Assembly (NCBI GenBank): GCA_003514385.1 | Contig: DOQR01000008.1 | Location: forward strand, 463-64,462 | From: Oscillospiraceae bacterium | GTDB taxonomy: Bacteria > Bacillota > Clostridia > Oscillospirales > Acutalibacteraceae | Direction: 5' to 3' | Length of the DNA: 64,000 bases | Shown here: positions 32,772 to 40,444 of the stretch, piece after piece | Layout of the letters: each line of letters starts with the position of its first letter | How positions within the stretch are numbered: position 1 is the stretch's first letter | Made by a program: the position numbers and the translations under genes | Notes under the pieces: generated by a model | Told to the model about the DNA's origin: nothing | What the model saw: only the letters and a program-made list of their open reading frames with translations | Databases searched by the model: none

Positions 32772-33173
32772 ATGATGATATCAACGCGTGGACGCTATGC
32801 CCTGAGGGTGCTCGTAGACCTTGCGGAGCACAGTGGCGGTCTCGTCCCGATGAAGGATGTCGCGGCGCGCCAGGGCATCTCAAAAAAATATATGGAGCAG
32901 ATAATGGCTCTGCTCGTCAGGGACGGCTACGTTGAGGGCGTTCACGGCAAGGGCGGCGGTTACAGGCTCGGCAGACCGCCGGAGCAGTGTGTTGTCGGCG
33001 ATATTCTGCGCCTGACCGAGGGCAGCCTCGCTCCCGTCGCGTGTCTCTCATGCAAAGAACCGTGCGAGCGCGCGGACAGCTGCCGCACAATCGGAATGTG
33101 GCGCAAGTTCGAGGAGATAACGAACGAATACTTTGACGGCATAACAATAAAAGACCTGATGAAAACCGAATAA
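32772..33173 (+). CDS. Rrf2-family transcriptional regulator with Fe-S-type cysteines (IscR/CymR-like)
   Basis: 133 residues from the ATG at 32772 (ACGGAGGAA); a GTG at 32751 directly after mnmA has no ribosome site. Winged helix-turn-helix: TRGRYALRVLVDLAEHSGG, ISKKYMEQIMALLVRDGYV and HGKGGGYRLGRP. In the C-terminal half ACLSCKEPCERADSC contains four Cys, three of which can serve as the Fe-S ligands of IscR; CymR lacks them. It therefore probably senses Fe-S or cysteine status and controls this operon, possibly at the palindrome over the cysK promoter. Confidence 0.88.
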   Translation: MMISTRGRYALRVLVDLAEHSGGLVPMKDVAARQGISKKYMEQIMALLVRDGYVEGVHGKGGGYRLGRPPEQCVVGDILRLTEGSLAPVACLSCKEPCERADSCRTIGMWRKFEEITNEYFDGITIKDLMKTE

Positions 33174-33175
33174 TA

Positions 33176-33212
33176 AAAAGCCGCGTTCTGTTTTTTTGAA
33201 CGCGGCTTTTGT
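33176..33212 (+). terminator. Terminator of the cysK-mnmA-rrf2 operon
   Basis: AAAAGCCGCGTTC pairs with GAACGCGGCTTTT across a T-rich loop. Confidence 0.8.
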
Positions 33213-33220
33213 ATATGAAA

Positions 33221-33250
33221 AAGGCTCCCGCCCGTTTGGGTGAGAGCCTT
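33221..33250 (-). terminator. Terminator of the lipoprotein gene at 33280
   Basis: AAGGCTC...GAGCCTT stem; on the minus strand it is followed by TTTTTC. It is 30 nt beyond the gene's stop codon. Confidence 0.7.
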
Positions 33251-33279
33251 GATTTGTTTGGTGCTGTTACAGCAGTTTT

Positions 33280-34197
33280 TTAGCCGATTTTAACGGTGTA
33301 GTCAACAATGCCGTGAAGGGTATCAACGCTTGCGGGGATACCGATAACCTTGACACCAAGGTTGTTAACGTTGACATTGACCTTGTAGTGCCATGTGCCG
33401 CTGACGATCTTGCCGGTGTTGTTGTCAATCTTAACGGTGACATAAGCGTGATCGTAAGTGAGCTTTATATTCTCGATACCGGAAGTTACGCTAACGCCGG
33501 GAAGCTGATCAAGAGCGTTCTGGACGTTGCCGAGAGTACCGATCGAACGGCCGACAGGACCCTTCGAAGAGCTCTCCTTCGGGCCGTCAGTCTGAGGCTT
33601 GACGTCGAAAGAAACAGTGGTGTACTTACCGTCGTTGGTCGCCTTAGCGTTCTTGACGTCGGTCGGAAGAACATCGCCGTGGTCGCCTGCGGGGATGTAG
33701 TTTGTATCGGTCGAGTTCTTCTCAAGAGCCTTCTTCGCGATGCCCTCAAAAGAACCAAGGATCTTACCAAGTCCGCCGGTGCCCTCAAGCTTCTCGAGCT
33801 TCATGGTCTGCTTGCCCTTGGGGGGATTCTTTACGGTAGCGTTGACAGCCTTGTTGTAGAAAGCTACGACTGCCTTAGCGTCGGTGGAGTTGAGACCCTT
33901 TTCGGTGTTGCCGGTCTGAGCGCCGCCCTGAGAGCCGCCCTGGCTGCCTGCTGCCTGCGAGGGAGCCTCGACGGGCTTGCCGGAAGCGTCGGTGGAAACT
34001 TCGGAAGCGTCGTTGCTTGTGTCGGTGCTGTCAGCTGCGGAAGCGTCTGCGGGAACGGTAGAGCCGTCGCCGTTGTCGATGACCTCTCCGCCTGCGGAGG
34101 AGGGATCGGTTGTGGTCGCGCCGTCATCCTTGCTCTTGCAAGCTGCAAAAGCGAAGACCATAGCGAGAACCATGATGAGTGCAAGAATTCTCTTCAT
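33280..34197 (-). CDS. Lipoprotein with low-complexity linker
   Basis: 305 residues. Signal peptide with lipobox AFAACK (Cys at 20) followed by about 90 residues rich in Ser, Thr, Asp, Ala and Gly (VPADASAADSTDTSNDASEV in part), a flexible spacer from the membrane. The C-terminal 200 residues form a globular domain with repeated beta-type segments (NIKLTYDHAYVTVKIDNNTG). No family recognised; such domains resemble surface lipoproteins seen in multiple copies in gut Clostridia. AAAAGGAGC is before the ATG, and a clear promoter lies upstream. Confidence 0.75.
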   Translation of the reverse strand: MKRILALIMVLAMVFAFAACKSKDDGATTTDPSSAGGEVIDNGDGSTVPADASAADSTDTSNDASEVSTDASGKPVEAPSQAAGSQGGSQGGAQTGNTEKGLNSTDAKAVVAFYNKAVNATVKNPPKGKQTMKLEKLEGTGGLGKILGSFEGIAKKALEKNSTDTNYIPAGDHGDVLPTDVKNAKATNDGKYTTVSFDVKPQTDGPKESSSKGPVGRSIGTLGNVQNALDQLPGVSVTSGIENIKLTYDHAYVTVKIDNNTGKIVSGTWHYKVNVNVNNLGVKVIGIPASVDTLHGIVDYTVKIG

Positions 34198-34258
34198 TTG
34201 GTTGTGCTCCTTTTAACATTTTTTTGATTTTGTGAATAAATTGTTTCACAGTATTTTC

Positions 34259-34287
34259 AGTTTACTCTAAAATAACCAAAAAGTCAA
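34259..34287 (-). promoter_or_regulatory. Promoter of the lipoprotein gene
   Basis: Minus strand: TTGACT (34287-34282), 17-bp spacer, TAAACT (34264-34259). Confidence 0.6.
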
Positions 34288-34340
34288 GAAAAACAACGCT
34301 TCAAATTATAACAATTTTGTAACATACGGCTCAAAATCAC

Positions 34341-34368
34341 TTGACTTTCGGGTATAAGCACATATAAA
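34341..34368 (+). promoter_or_regulatory. Promoter of the rhamnosidase gene
   Basis: TTGACT (34341-34346), 16-bp spacer, TATAAA (34363-34368), 59 nt before the ATG. Confidence 0.55.
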
Positions 34369-34426
34369 ATGTATGCAGAGATTTAAAAAAGTATGAGCCG
34401 CAGGGCGAAAGGAATTTGATAAAAAT

Positions 34427-36586
34427 ATGCTTGAGAGAAGCGAATGGATAAAAGGATGCGAAAAGAATTTGCGCGGCGGCACGGTGTATCTGAAAAACTT
34501 TCGGTGCGCCGCCAAAGCGGAAAAAGCAATATTGAAAATAACTGCGCTCGGCGTATATGAGGCAAAATTAAACGGCGAGCGGGTAGGCGACTTTATCCTC
34601 GCTCCGGGCTGGACTTCTTATTTAAACAGGCTTCAGGTGCAGAGCTACGATGTGACAGATATGCTGAAGACCGAGAATTCGCTCGAGGTGACGGTTGGTC
34701 AGGGCTGGCGCGCCATCGCAAACAAACGCGACGGCAGCGACTTTTTGGGCTATCGCGACACTGCGCTCATCGCCGAGCTGACTCTTGTCTACGCCGACGG
34801 CAGGACGGAGAGCATCGTCACCGACAGCTCGTGGACTGCGCGCGAGAGCAAGCTGAGATATACAAATATATATGACGGCGATATCTACGACGCGACTTTC
34901 AAAGCGGGGAGCGCGAGGCACTGCATCTGCGTCGATCTCGAAAAAGATATGCTTATCCCGCAGGAGGGCGAAAAAATAGTCGAGCATGAGCGGATGCCTG
35001 CCTTGCAGATAATAAAAACCCCGGCGGGCGAGACGGTCATTGATTTCGGACAGAACATGACGGGCTATGTCGAGTTCAGTATAAAAGGCACTCCCGGCGC
35101 GCGGGCGACAATCTCCCACGGAGAGACTCTCGACTGCGATGGCAACTTCTACAACGCCAACTACCGCTCGGCGGACGCGCGGATAAAATTTGTCTGCGAC
35201 GGCGAGAAGCACGTATATAAAAGCGCGCTCACCTTCTTCGGCTTTAGATATATCCGCCTTGAAAACTGGCCGGATGAGATAAAAAGAGAGAATTTCACGG
35301 CGGTAGTTGTACACTCGGATATCCGCCGCACGGGTTATTTCGAGTGCTCGGACGAGACGGTGAACAAGCTTTTCAAAAATATAATCTGGGGTCAGAAGAG
35401 CAATTTCCTCGATGTCCCGACCGACTGCCCGCAGAGAAACGAACGCCTCGGTTGGACGGGCGACGCGCAGGTGTTTGTCCGCACGGCGAGCCTCAATTTC
35501 GATGTTGAGCGCTTTTTCAAAAAGTGGCTTCACGATCTCGCCGCCGACCAGGGGCGTGACGGCTGTGTGCCGCATGTTATACCGAATATATTCGACGATA
35601 TGGGCGGCTCGAGCGCGTGGAGCGACGCGGCGGTCATCTGCCCGTGGGAGATATACAGAACCTACGGCGACAAGGCAGTACTCGAGGAGCAGTTCGACTC
35701 CATGAAGGCGTGGATAGACTGGATGCGCGAGCGCAGTGAAAACGGGAAACGCTCGGGTGGATTCCACTTCGGCGACTGGCTTGGGCTCGACTCCCCGGAG
35801 GGCAGCTACAAAGGCTCAACTCCCGAGGATCTCATCGCCACGGCATACTATAAATATTCGACCGAGTTATTTATAAAGGCGGCACACGCGCTCGGTAGAG
35901 ATGTTTCGGAATATGAGAATATTCCCGCAGAAGCGGCGGCAGCGTTCAGGCGCGAATATATGGAAAACGGCAGAGTGAAAAACGCCACGCAGACCGGCTG
36001 TGTGCTCGCGCTCTGTTTTGATATCACAGACGACAGGGCGGCGACCGCCGCTCAATTAAACGAGCTTGTGAAGCGCGCCGGGCATCTTGAAACCGGCTTT
36101 GTCGGCACGCCGTATCTTCTCCATGCGCTCAGCGATAACGGTTACGCCGAGACGGCATATGACCTTCTGCTTCGTCGCGAATATCCCTCGTGGCTCTATC
36201 CCATCTCCAAGGGCGCGACGACGGTCTGGGAGCACTGGGACGGCATAAAGCCCGACGGCACGATGTGGAGCACCGACATGAACTCGTTCAATCACTATGC
36301 CTACGGCGCGGTCGCGGACTGGATGTACGGCGCGGCGGCGGGAATAAACTCCGACCCCGACCGCCCGGGCTTCGAGCATATTATCTTCCGCCCCGTGACA
36401 GACAGGCGGCTCGACTTCGTCAAGGCTTCGATTGACACGCGCCGCGGCACCGTTGCGAGCGAGTGGAGACGCGAGAACGGCAGGATAAAATATATTTTCA
36501 CCGTCCCCGAGGGCTGCGGCGCTTCGGTCATTATCGGCGAAGAAAAGCACGAAGTCGGAGCGGGCACACACGAGTTTTTTGAATGA
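34427..36586 (+). CDS. GH78-type alpha-L-rhamnosidase
   Basis: 719 residues. The N-terminal beta domains (AILKITALGVYEAKLNGERV, APGWTSYLNRLQVQSYDVT) are the bacterial rhamnosidase N-module. The (alpha/alpha)6 barrel contains DCPQRNERLGWTGDAQVF, SDAAVICPWEIYRTYGD and WLYPISKGATTVWEHWDG, the acidic positions typical of GH78. A C-terminal beta domain follows. There is no signal peptide, so it acts in the cytoplasm on imported rhamnosides, for example from pectin or plant glycosides. It is a single-gene unit with its own promoter and terminator; no rhamnose transport or isomerase genes lie beside it. Confidence 0.9.
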   Translation: MLERSEWIKGCEKNLRGGTVYLKNFRCAAKAEKAILKITALGVYEAKLNGERVGDFILAPGWTSYLNRLQVQSYDVTDMLKTENSLEVTVGQGWRAIANKRDGSDFLGYRDTALIAELTLVYADGRTESIVTDSSWTARESKLRYTNIYDGDIYDATFKAGSARHCICVDLEKDMLIPQEGEKIVEHERMPALQIIKTPAGETVIDFGQNMTGYVEFSIKGTPGARATISHGETLDCDGNFYNANYRSADARIKFVCDGEKHVYKSALTFFGFRYIRLENWPDEIKRENFTAVVVHSDIRRTGYFECSDETVNKLFKNIIWGQKSNFLDVPTDCPQRNERLGWTGDAQVFVRTASLNFDVERFFKKWLHDLAADQGRDGCVPHVIPNIFDDMGGSSAWSDAAVICPWEIYRTYGDKAVLEEQFDSMKAWIDWMRERSENGKRSGGFHFGDWLGLDSPEGSYKGSTPEDLIATAYYKYSTELFIKAAHALGRDVSEYENIPAEAAAAFRREYMENGRVKNATQTGCVLALCFDITDDRAATAAQLNELVKRAGHLETGFVGTPYLLHALSDNGYAETAYDLLLRREYPSWLYPISKGATTVWEHWDGIKPDGTMWSTDMNSFNHYAYGAVADWMYGAAAGINSDPDRPGFEHIIFRPVTDRRLDFVKASIDTRRGTVASEWRRENGRIKYIFTVPEGCGASVIIGEEKHEVGAGTHEFFE

Positions 36587-36589
36587 TAA

Positions 36590-36632
36590 TTTCCCGGCTT
36601 GCCGCCATTTTCGGTGAGCCGGGAAATAAATT
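36590..36632 (+). terminator. Terminator after the rhamnosidase gene
   Basis: ATTTCCCGGCT pairs with AGCCGGGAAAT; a shorter A/T-rich tail follows. Confidence 0.65.
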
Positions 36633-36676
36633 TCAAGAAAAATTTGAAAATCTTGTCCTACTTTGCAAAAAATATA

Positions 36677-36705
36677 TTGACAAATCGCTTTCGATATAAT
36701 ATAAT
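36677..36705 (+). promoter_or_regulatory. tRNA operon promoter
   Basis: Full consensus TTGACA (36677-36682), 17-bp spacer, TATAAT (36700-36705), 35 nt before the first tRNA. Confidence 0.85.
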
Positions 36706-36740
36706 AATCAAGCCTTGTCGGATTGACGAGGCTCACATAT

Positions 36741-36817
36741 GGCGGCATAGCTCAGTTGGCTAGAGCATTCGGTTCATACCCGGAGTGTCGTTGGTTCGAA
36801 TCCAACTGCCGCTACCA
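36741..36817 (+). tRNA. tRNA with CAT anticodon (Met; elongator, initiator or Ile2 not resolved)
   Basis: 77 nt including encoded CCA. Acceptor GGCGGCA pairs with TGCCGCT; D arm, anticodon loop TTCATAC and T arm GGTTCGAATCC are standard. The CAT anticodon allows Met or lysidine-modified Ile. Confidence 0.93.
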
Positions 36818-36822
36818 ATTTT

Positions 36823-36897
36823 GGCCCGGTGGTCAAGAGGTTAAGACACCGCCCTTTCACGGCGGTAACACGAGTTCGATTCTCGTCCGGGTCACCA
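36823..36897 (+). tRNA. tRNA-Glu (TTC)
   Basis: 75 nt with encoded CCA; begins GGCCCGGTGGTCAAGAGGTT, anticodon loop CTTTCAC, T loop GTTCGATTC. Confidence 0.95.
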
Positions 36898-36971
36898 GAG
36901 CCACCAAACAGATGTCGCAATCGGCAGATCAGAAATTCGTTCGGTCTGGATTCTGACATCTTTATTTTTTA

Positions 36972-37048
36972 GGACGCGTAGCTCAGCTGGTTAGAGCGCT
37001 TGCTTCACACGCAAGAGGTCCACGGTTCGAGTCCGTGCGTGTCCACCA
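36972..37048 (+). tRNA. tRNA-Val (CAC)
   Basis: 77 nt with encoded CCA; acceptor GGACGCG pairs with CGTGTCC (one G-U); anticodon stem CTTGC/GCAAG around loop TTCACAC. Confidence 0.94.
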
Positions 37049-37049
37049 T

Positions 37050-37083
37050 GAAAAAAGCACTTGCATTTGCAAGTGCTTTTTTC
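37050..37083 (+). terminator. Terminator of the tRNA operon
   Basis: GAAAAAAGCACTTGC pairs with GCAAGTGCTTTTTTC directly after tRNA-Val. Confidence 0.85.
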
Positions 37084-37085
37084 AA

Positions 37086-37255
37086 CGAAATTTGCCCTTT
37101 CGGGCAAGTGAAATAGCTTCGCTGTGAAATATCTGCTTCGCAGATGTGAAATGCTTGCTTTGCAAGCGCGGGCAAATTTCATTTCACTTGATGCAAAGCA
37201 TCAAATTTCACAATTCACGCAGTGAATTATTTCACGTCGAGCACGGCGAGACATT
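37086..37255. repeat. Array of short hairpins punctuated by GTGAAAT / ATTTCAC
   Basis: Small stem-loops such as TGCCCTTTCGGGCA, TCTGCTTCGCAGA and GCTTGCTTTGCAAGC are separated by GTGAAAT in the left half. In the right half, stem-loops such as TTGATGCAAAGCATCAA and AATTCACGCAGTGAATT are separated by the reverse complement, ATTTCAC, so the whole array is a large inverted structure. It holds no gene. I recall similar arrays in gut Clostridia; their function is unknown. Confidence 0.7.
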
Positions 37256-37351
37256 TCACTTTACGAAAGCCCGCTTCGGAGATTACGCTGCGGCGGTGAG
37301 GACTTTGCCGAGTTTCAAACCGAGTGCCTGCAAATGCGGGCGCTCGGTTTG

Positions 37352-37723
37352 TTATATGTATTTTATGCGTAGCGGTTTATTAAGTTTTTTGTCTTCTTGT
37401 ATCATTGAAAAAGTACCTTTACTTTTTCCGTCCCAAAAGCAAATGACATAATCACATACTTCTGCCATGTGGCGATTCCTTAAAGGTCCAGTAGCTTTTC
37501 CGAAGTGAATCCAATCTGCGTTGTAAACTTCAAAAGTCATGTTGTTTTCTGTGGCATAACGCAGTCCAATCATATCGGCTCCACGACAGCCGCCGGAAAT
37601 GATTATTATAGTAAATTGTTTTCTGATGTTTTTTAAGCATAGGTCTATATATTTTTTAGCTTGAGCATAGTCAAAGTAATTTCTGCACCCGGCGATGACA
37701 ACACGCTTCTCCAAAATATTCAC
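37352..37723 (-). CDS. SLOG-fold (DUF2493/YspA-like) protein
   Basis: 123 residues from a GTG start at 37723. Motifs RVVIAGCRNYFDYAQAKKY, IISGGCRGADMIGLRYA and GPLRNRHMAEVCDYVICFWD match the DUF2493/YpsA-like SLOG nucleotide-binding family, which is often found on mobile elements and is proposed to bind nucleotide-derived ligands. The ribosome site is weak and the start is uncertain. The gene is clearly more AT-rich than its neighbours and lies in the insert after the tRNA genes, divergent from an XRE regulator across a 28-bp palindrome. Confidence 0.8.
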   Translation of the reverse strand: MNILEKRVVIAGCRNYFDYAQAKKYIDLCLKNIRKQFTIIIISGGCRGADMIGLRYATENNMTFEVYNADWIHFGKATGPLRNRHMAEVCDYVICFWDGKSKGTFSMIQEDKKLNKPLRIKYI

Positions 37724-37728
37724 AACCT

Positions 37729-37756
37729 AAGTATATATTTATATAAATATATACTT
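37729..37756. promoter_or_regulatory. Perfect 28-bp AT-rich palindrome, probable operator
   Basis: AAGTATATATTTAT is followed immediately by its exact reverse complement. It lies in the divergent gap, 6 nt from the SLOG start codon and 67 nt before the XRE gene, so it could be the binding site of that regulator. Confidence 0.7.
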
Positions 37757-37822
37757 ATACAAGAGAATTGTCAAGCGAATGTATCCTTAATAAAATGTAC
37801 TTAAAAAGGGGATACTGTTGCT

Positions 37823-38023
37823 ATGATAAAACTTACGCTTGATACGACTTTGCAAAAACTGAATATCAGCCGATACGAGCTTGCCAAGCGGACGGGAATA
37901 CAGTATCAGATAATTGATAACTATTATAAGAACCGCGTCAAACGGTACGACAGCGATGTGCTCGACAGAATATGCACGGCGCTCGGATGCGGAATAGAGG
38001 ACATAATAGAATACAGCAAATAA
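37823..38023 (+). CDS. Small XRE/Cro-type regulator
   Basis: 66 residues consisting only of a helix-turn-helix: ISRYELAKRTGIQYQIIDNY followed by VLDRICTALGCGIEDIIEY, the standard end of this small Cro-like family. AAAAGGGG lies before the ATG. It shares the AT-rich insert with the divergent SLOG gene and probably controls both from the 28-bp palindrome. Confidence 0.85.
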   Translation: MIKLTLDTTLQKLNISRYELAKRTGIQYQIIDNYYKNRVKRYDSDVLDRICTALGCGIEDIIEYSK

Positions 38024-38026
38024 AAA

Positions 38027-38060
38027 CCCGGAGCCGATTTTTGGCTCCGGGCTGGTTTTT
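38027..38060 (+). terminator. Terminator between the XRE gene and the mgtC-like gene
   Basis: CCCGGAGCC/GGCTCCGGG arms with a GATTTTT loop, followed by TTTTTT; likely used from both sides. Confidence 0.8.
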
Positions 38061-38800
38061 TATCTCATCTCTTCAATATGATATATATATTCGAGCGAGC
38101 TCAGCGCTTCGATTATCTCTTTGTGCGTCTTGTATTTTTTCAGCTCCGCGCTGTTTATCGTTATCGTTATCGTATAGACGCTCAGTCCCGAGCCGACATA
38201 CGCGAGGTTCGATTCGATGTCGTCTATTCTCAGTCCGAGGCGGCGGATGACCGCGACGAAGTCCTGAAGATATTCGCTGCTCTTGAGCTCGAGGTGGATC
38301 TCAAAGTGGTTCGAGCGGTTCTTGAGGTATATCTCAAGCGACGGGAAGCAGGCGAGGATGCAGAGCAGGAAAACATAGACTATGACGGTCACGGTATAGA
38401 GTCCCGCGCCGATCGTGAATCCGAGGATTCCGCAGGCCCAGAGTCCGGCGGAGGTCGTCAGTCCCTTTATCTGATTGCGGGAGCTGAACAGTATCGAGTT
38501 GCCGCTGACCATCGCGGTGCCGATTATCGTCGCCGCCGATAGCACGGGCACGCTGAACGAGTAGCTCGTCATGAGATATATGTCGAGTATCATCGAGACG
38601 GTCGAGGCAAAGGAGATGAGCACGAAAGTGCGCAGTCCCGCCGAGTGACGCTTGCTCGAACGCTCGCAGCCTATGACCGACGCGAATATGACAGCCACCG
38701 CTATCCTGAGTATTATCGAATATGTGTTGAGCCCCATTGACCATTCGCCGAGCAGACGGGCGATAGGGTCCGAGAGGGCGAATGCGGTTATTCCGTTCAT
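38060..38800 (-). CDS. MgtC/SapB-family membrane protein
   Basis: 246 residues. About five N-terminal hydrophobic helices include the MgtC signature IGCERSSKRHSAGLRTFVLI and MVSGNSILFSSRNQIKGLTT; a soluble C-terminal ACT-like domain (KTHKEIIEALSSLEYIYHIE) ends the protein. In pathogens MgtC binds the ATP synthase; elsewhere the role is unclear, with links to Mg2+ and phosphate homeostasis. It overlaps the antiporter gene by 4 nt, so the two are coupled. Confidence 0.9.
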   Translation of the reverse strand: MNGITAFALSDPIARLLGEWSMGLNTYSIILRIAVAVIFASVIGCERSSKRHSAGLRTFVLISFASTVSMILDIYLMTSYSFSVPVLSAATIIGTAMVSGNSILFSSRNQIKGLTTSAGLWACGILGFTIGAGLYTVTVIVYVFLLCILACFPSLEIYLKNRSNHFEIHLELKSSEYLQDFVAVIRRLGLRIDDIESNLAYVGSGLSVYTITITINSAELKKYKTHKEIIEALSSLEYIYHIEEMR

Positions 38801-40245
38801 CTTCTTCTCCTCCTGTTCTTTCTGCTTCTGTCCATGCTCATGCCCGCGAGCAGATACTGCTCGTCTGCGGCTTCGGAGAATGCCTGCTCGTCTTCGTAGT
38901 AGGGATTCTCGTGCTTAGGCAGGTCGTTTTGTATCGCCTGGATGCGTTCTATGAGCAGCTCGACCTTGCTCTTCTGATGTCCGTCCTCCGCGATTTCGAC
39001 TATATCCTCGAGTTTGTTGGAATAGGACTTTGAAAGGTAGAGCGAGAGCTTCGCGCAGCCGGGGCCGATGAGCTCATACAGGACGCTCGACGCAAGTATT
39101 ATCGTTTCAAGCGCACTGCCGGACGCGCCGCCGAGCGTTCGCGCGCCCATCGCGGCGAGACCTATAGCGACGCCCGCCTGCGGGATAAGCGCGAGGCCGA
39201 GGTAGTTGCGGACAAGGTGGTTTTTCTTTGTTATGAGACAGCCGAGGAACGCGCCGGCGTATTTGCCGATGATTCGCGTGAAGAAGTAGCACACACCGAC
39301 AACTATCAGCGGCACGTGGCCGATGGATGACGAGCTGTCAAAGAGCGCGCTGAGATTGAAGTTGAGTCCCGAACGCACGAAGAACAGCAGGAGTATCGGC
39401 GGGCTGAAATAGTTGAGCTGCTTGAACAGCCTCTCATCGTCCGAAAGATTGATGTAGACCATGCCCATCGCCATGCAGCCGAGAAGCGGCGAAACATCGA
39501 GCAGGGTGCATATTCCGCAGAACGAGAACAGCAGCGCGACGGAGACTATCAGCCTGTTGTCCGTCGAACGCTTCTGAAGCAGGAGCTTCAATATCAGTCC
39601 GAACAGGCAGCCTATCGCGAACACGAGAAGGTTGAGTCCGATGGGCTTCAATACGCTGCCCGCGCTGAAATGACCCGATGCGTTCGCGAGCGCTACAGAT
39701 ATCGCGGCGCTGTATGCGACGAGTCCGACAACATCGTCGAGCGCAACGACCTGGAGCAGGGTGTCAACAAAGTCGCCCTTTGCGTGGGTCTGGCGTATCG
39801 TCATGACCGTTGACGCGGGCGCAGTTGCCGAGGCGAGCGCGCCGAGCACGAGCGAGAAGTTGATATCCAGCCCGAGAATGAAGAACGACACGATGAAAAC
39901 GATAATCGACGCGAGGCACGCTTCGAGCACAGTTATCACAACGACTTTTCCGCCGTTCTTTTTAAGAGTCGAAAAGCGGAAGAACTCGCCGGTGCTGAAC
40001 GCGATGAACGCGAGAGCGATATCGTTCAGAAAGTCCATTCCCTCAACGATGTCCTGCGGCACGAGATTCAATACATACGGTCCGAGCAGGACGCCGGAGA
40101 GTATGTACGCCGTGACATTAGGCAGCCGGAGCCGCTTTGTGATGCGCGTCATCGCAAAGCCCGTTATCAGCATCAGAGCCACCGAAATTATGATTCCCGC
40201 GACGGGGGAGGTGATGTTGAAGGTCTTGTAGAGTGAGTTAATCAA
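38797..40245 (-). CDS. Cation:proton antiporter of the CPA2/KefB type
   Basis: 482 residues; about 12 hydrophobic helices over residues 15-400. Recognisable parts: LPNVTAYILSGVLLGPYVL (helix 2), FSTGEFFRF, ASATAPASTVMTIRQTHAKG (in place of the ND motif) and LVGALASATAP-like Ala-rich helices. A cytoplasmic tail of about 80 residues has no NAD-binding (RCK) domain. It exchanges Na+ or K+ for protons. It is the first gene of a unit with the MgtC-like gene. Confidence 0.88.
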   Translation of the reverse strand: MINSLYKTFNITSPVAGIIISVALMLITGFAMTRITKRLRLPNVTAYILSGVLLGPYVLNLVPQDIVEGMDFLNDIALAFIAFSTGEFFRFSTLKKNGGKVVVITVLEACLASIIVFIVSFFILGLDINFSLVLGALASATAPASTVMTIRQTHAKGDFVDTLLQVVALDDVVGLVAYSAAISVALANASGHFSAGSVLKPIGLNLLVFAIGCLFGLILKLLLQKRSTDNRLIVSVALLFSFCGICTLLDVSPLLGCMAMGMVYINLSDDERLFKQLNYFSPPILLLFFVRSGLNFNLSALFDSSSSIGHVPLIVVGVCYFFTRIIGKYAGAFLGCLITKKNHLVRNYLGLALIPQAGVAIGLAAMGARTLGGASGSALETIILASSVLYELIGPGCAKLSLYLSKSYSNKLEDIVEIAEDGHQKSKVELLIERIQAIQNDLPKHENPYYEDEQAFSEAADEQYLLAGMSMDRSRKNRRRRR

Positions 40246-40391
40246 TTTCCCTTATTCCTCGTTTCCTTTCAGAGAGTAAAAAAGCAACCGCCGGGAGAGC
40301 TTTTCCGTCCGGCGACCGATAAATTTTGCCAATTTGTTTTTTTAATATCTCTTGTGATTTACTATATAATATGATATACTCAACCTGTAAT

Positions 40392-40419
40392 AAAATCAAA
40401 TTATTTTAATTTTGATTTT
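40392..40419. promoter_or_regulatory. Inverted repeat upstream of the LysR-type gene
   Basis: AAAATCAAA and TTTTGATTTT arms flank an AT-rich centre, ending 25 nt before the regulator's ATG. It is a possible autoregulatory site; the sequence does contain T-N11-A, but this is weak in AT-rich DNA. Confidence 0.45.
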
Positions 40420-40444
40420 CAAAAACTTTTTTTATGGTGAGTAT

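Noticed and set aside
36898..36971. Possible fourth tRNA or terminator between tRNA-Glu and tRNA-Val
   Set aside because: There is an AGATGTC/GACATCT pairing before a T-rich run, but no cloverleaf; as a terminator it would cut off tRNA-Val, so it was left unassigned.
37085..37260. CRISPR array
   Set aside because: The repeated word is only 7 nt and inverts midway; spacers are hairpins of unequal length and no cas gene is near.
37146..37451. Open frame of 101 codons across the hairpin array
   Set aside because: It is made of the repeated GTGAAAT hairpins and then runs antisense into the SLOG gene.
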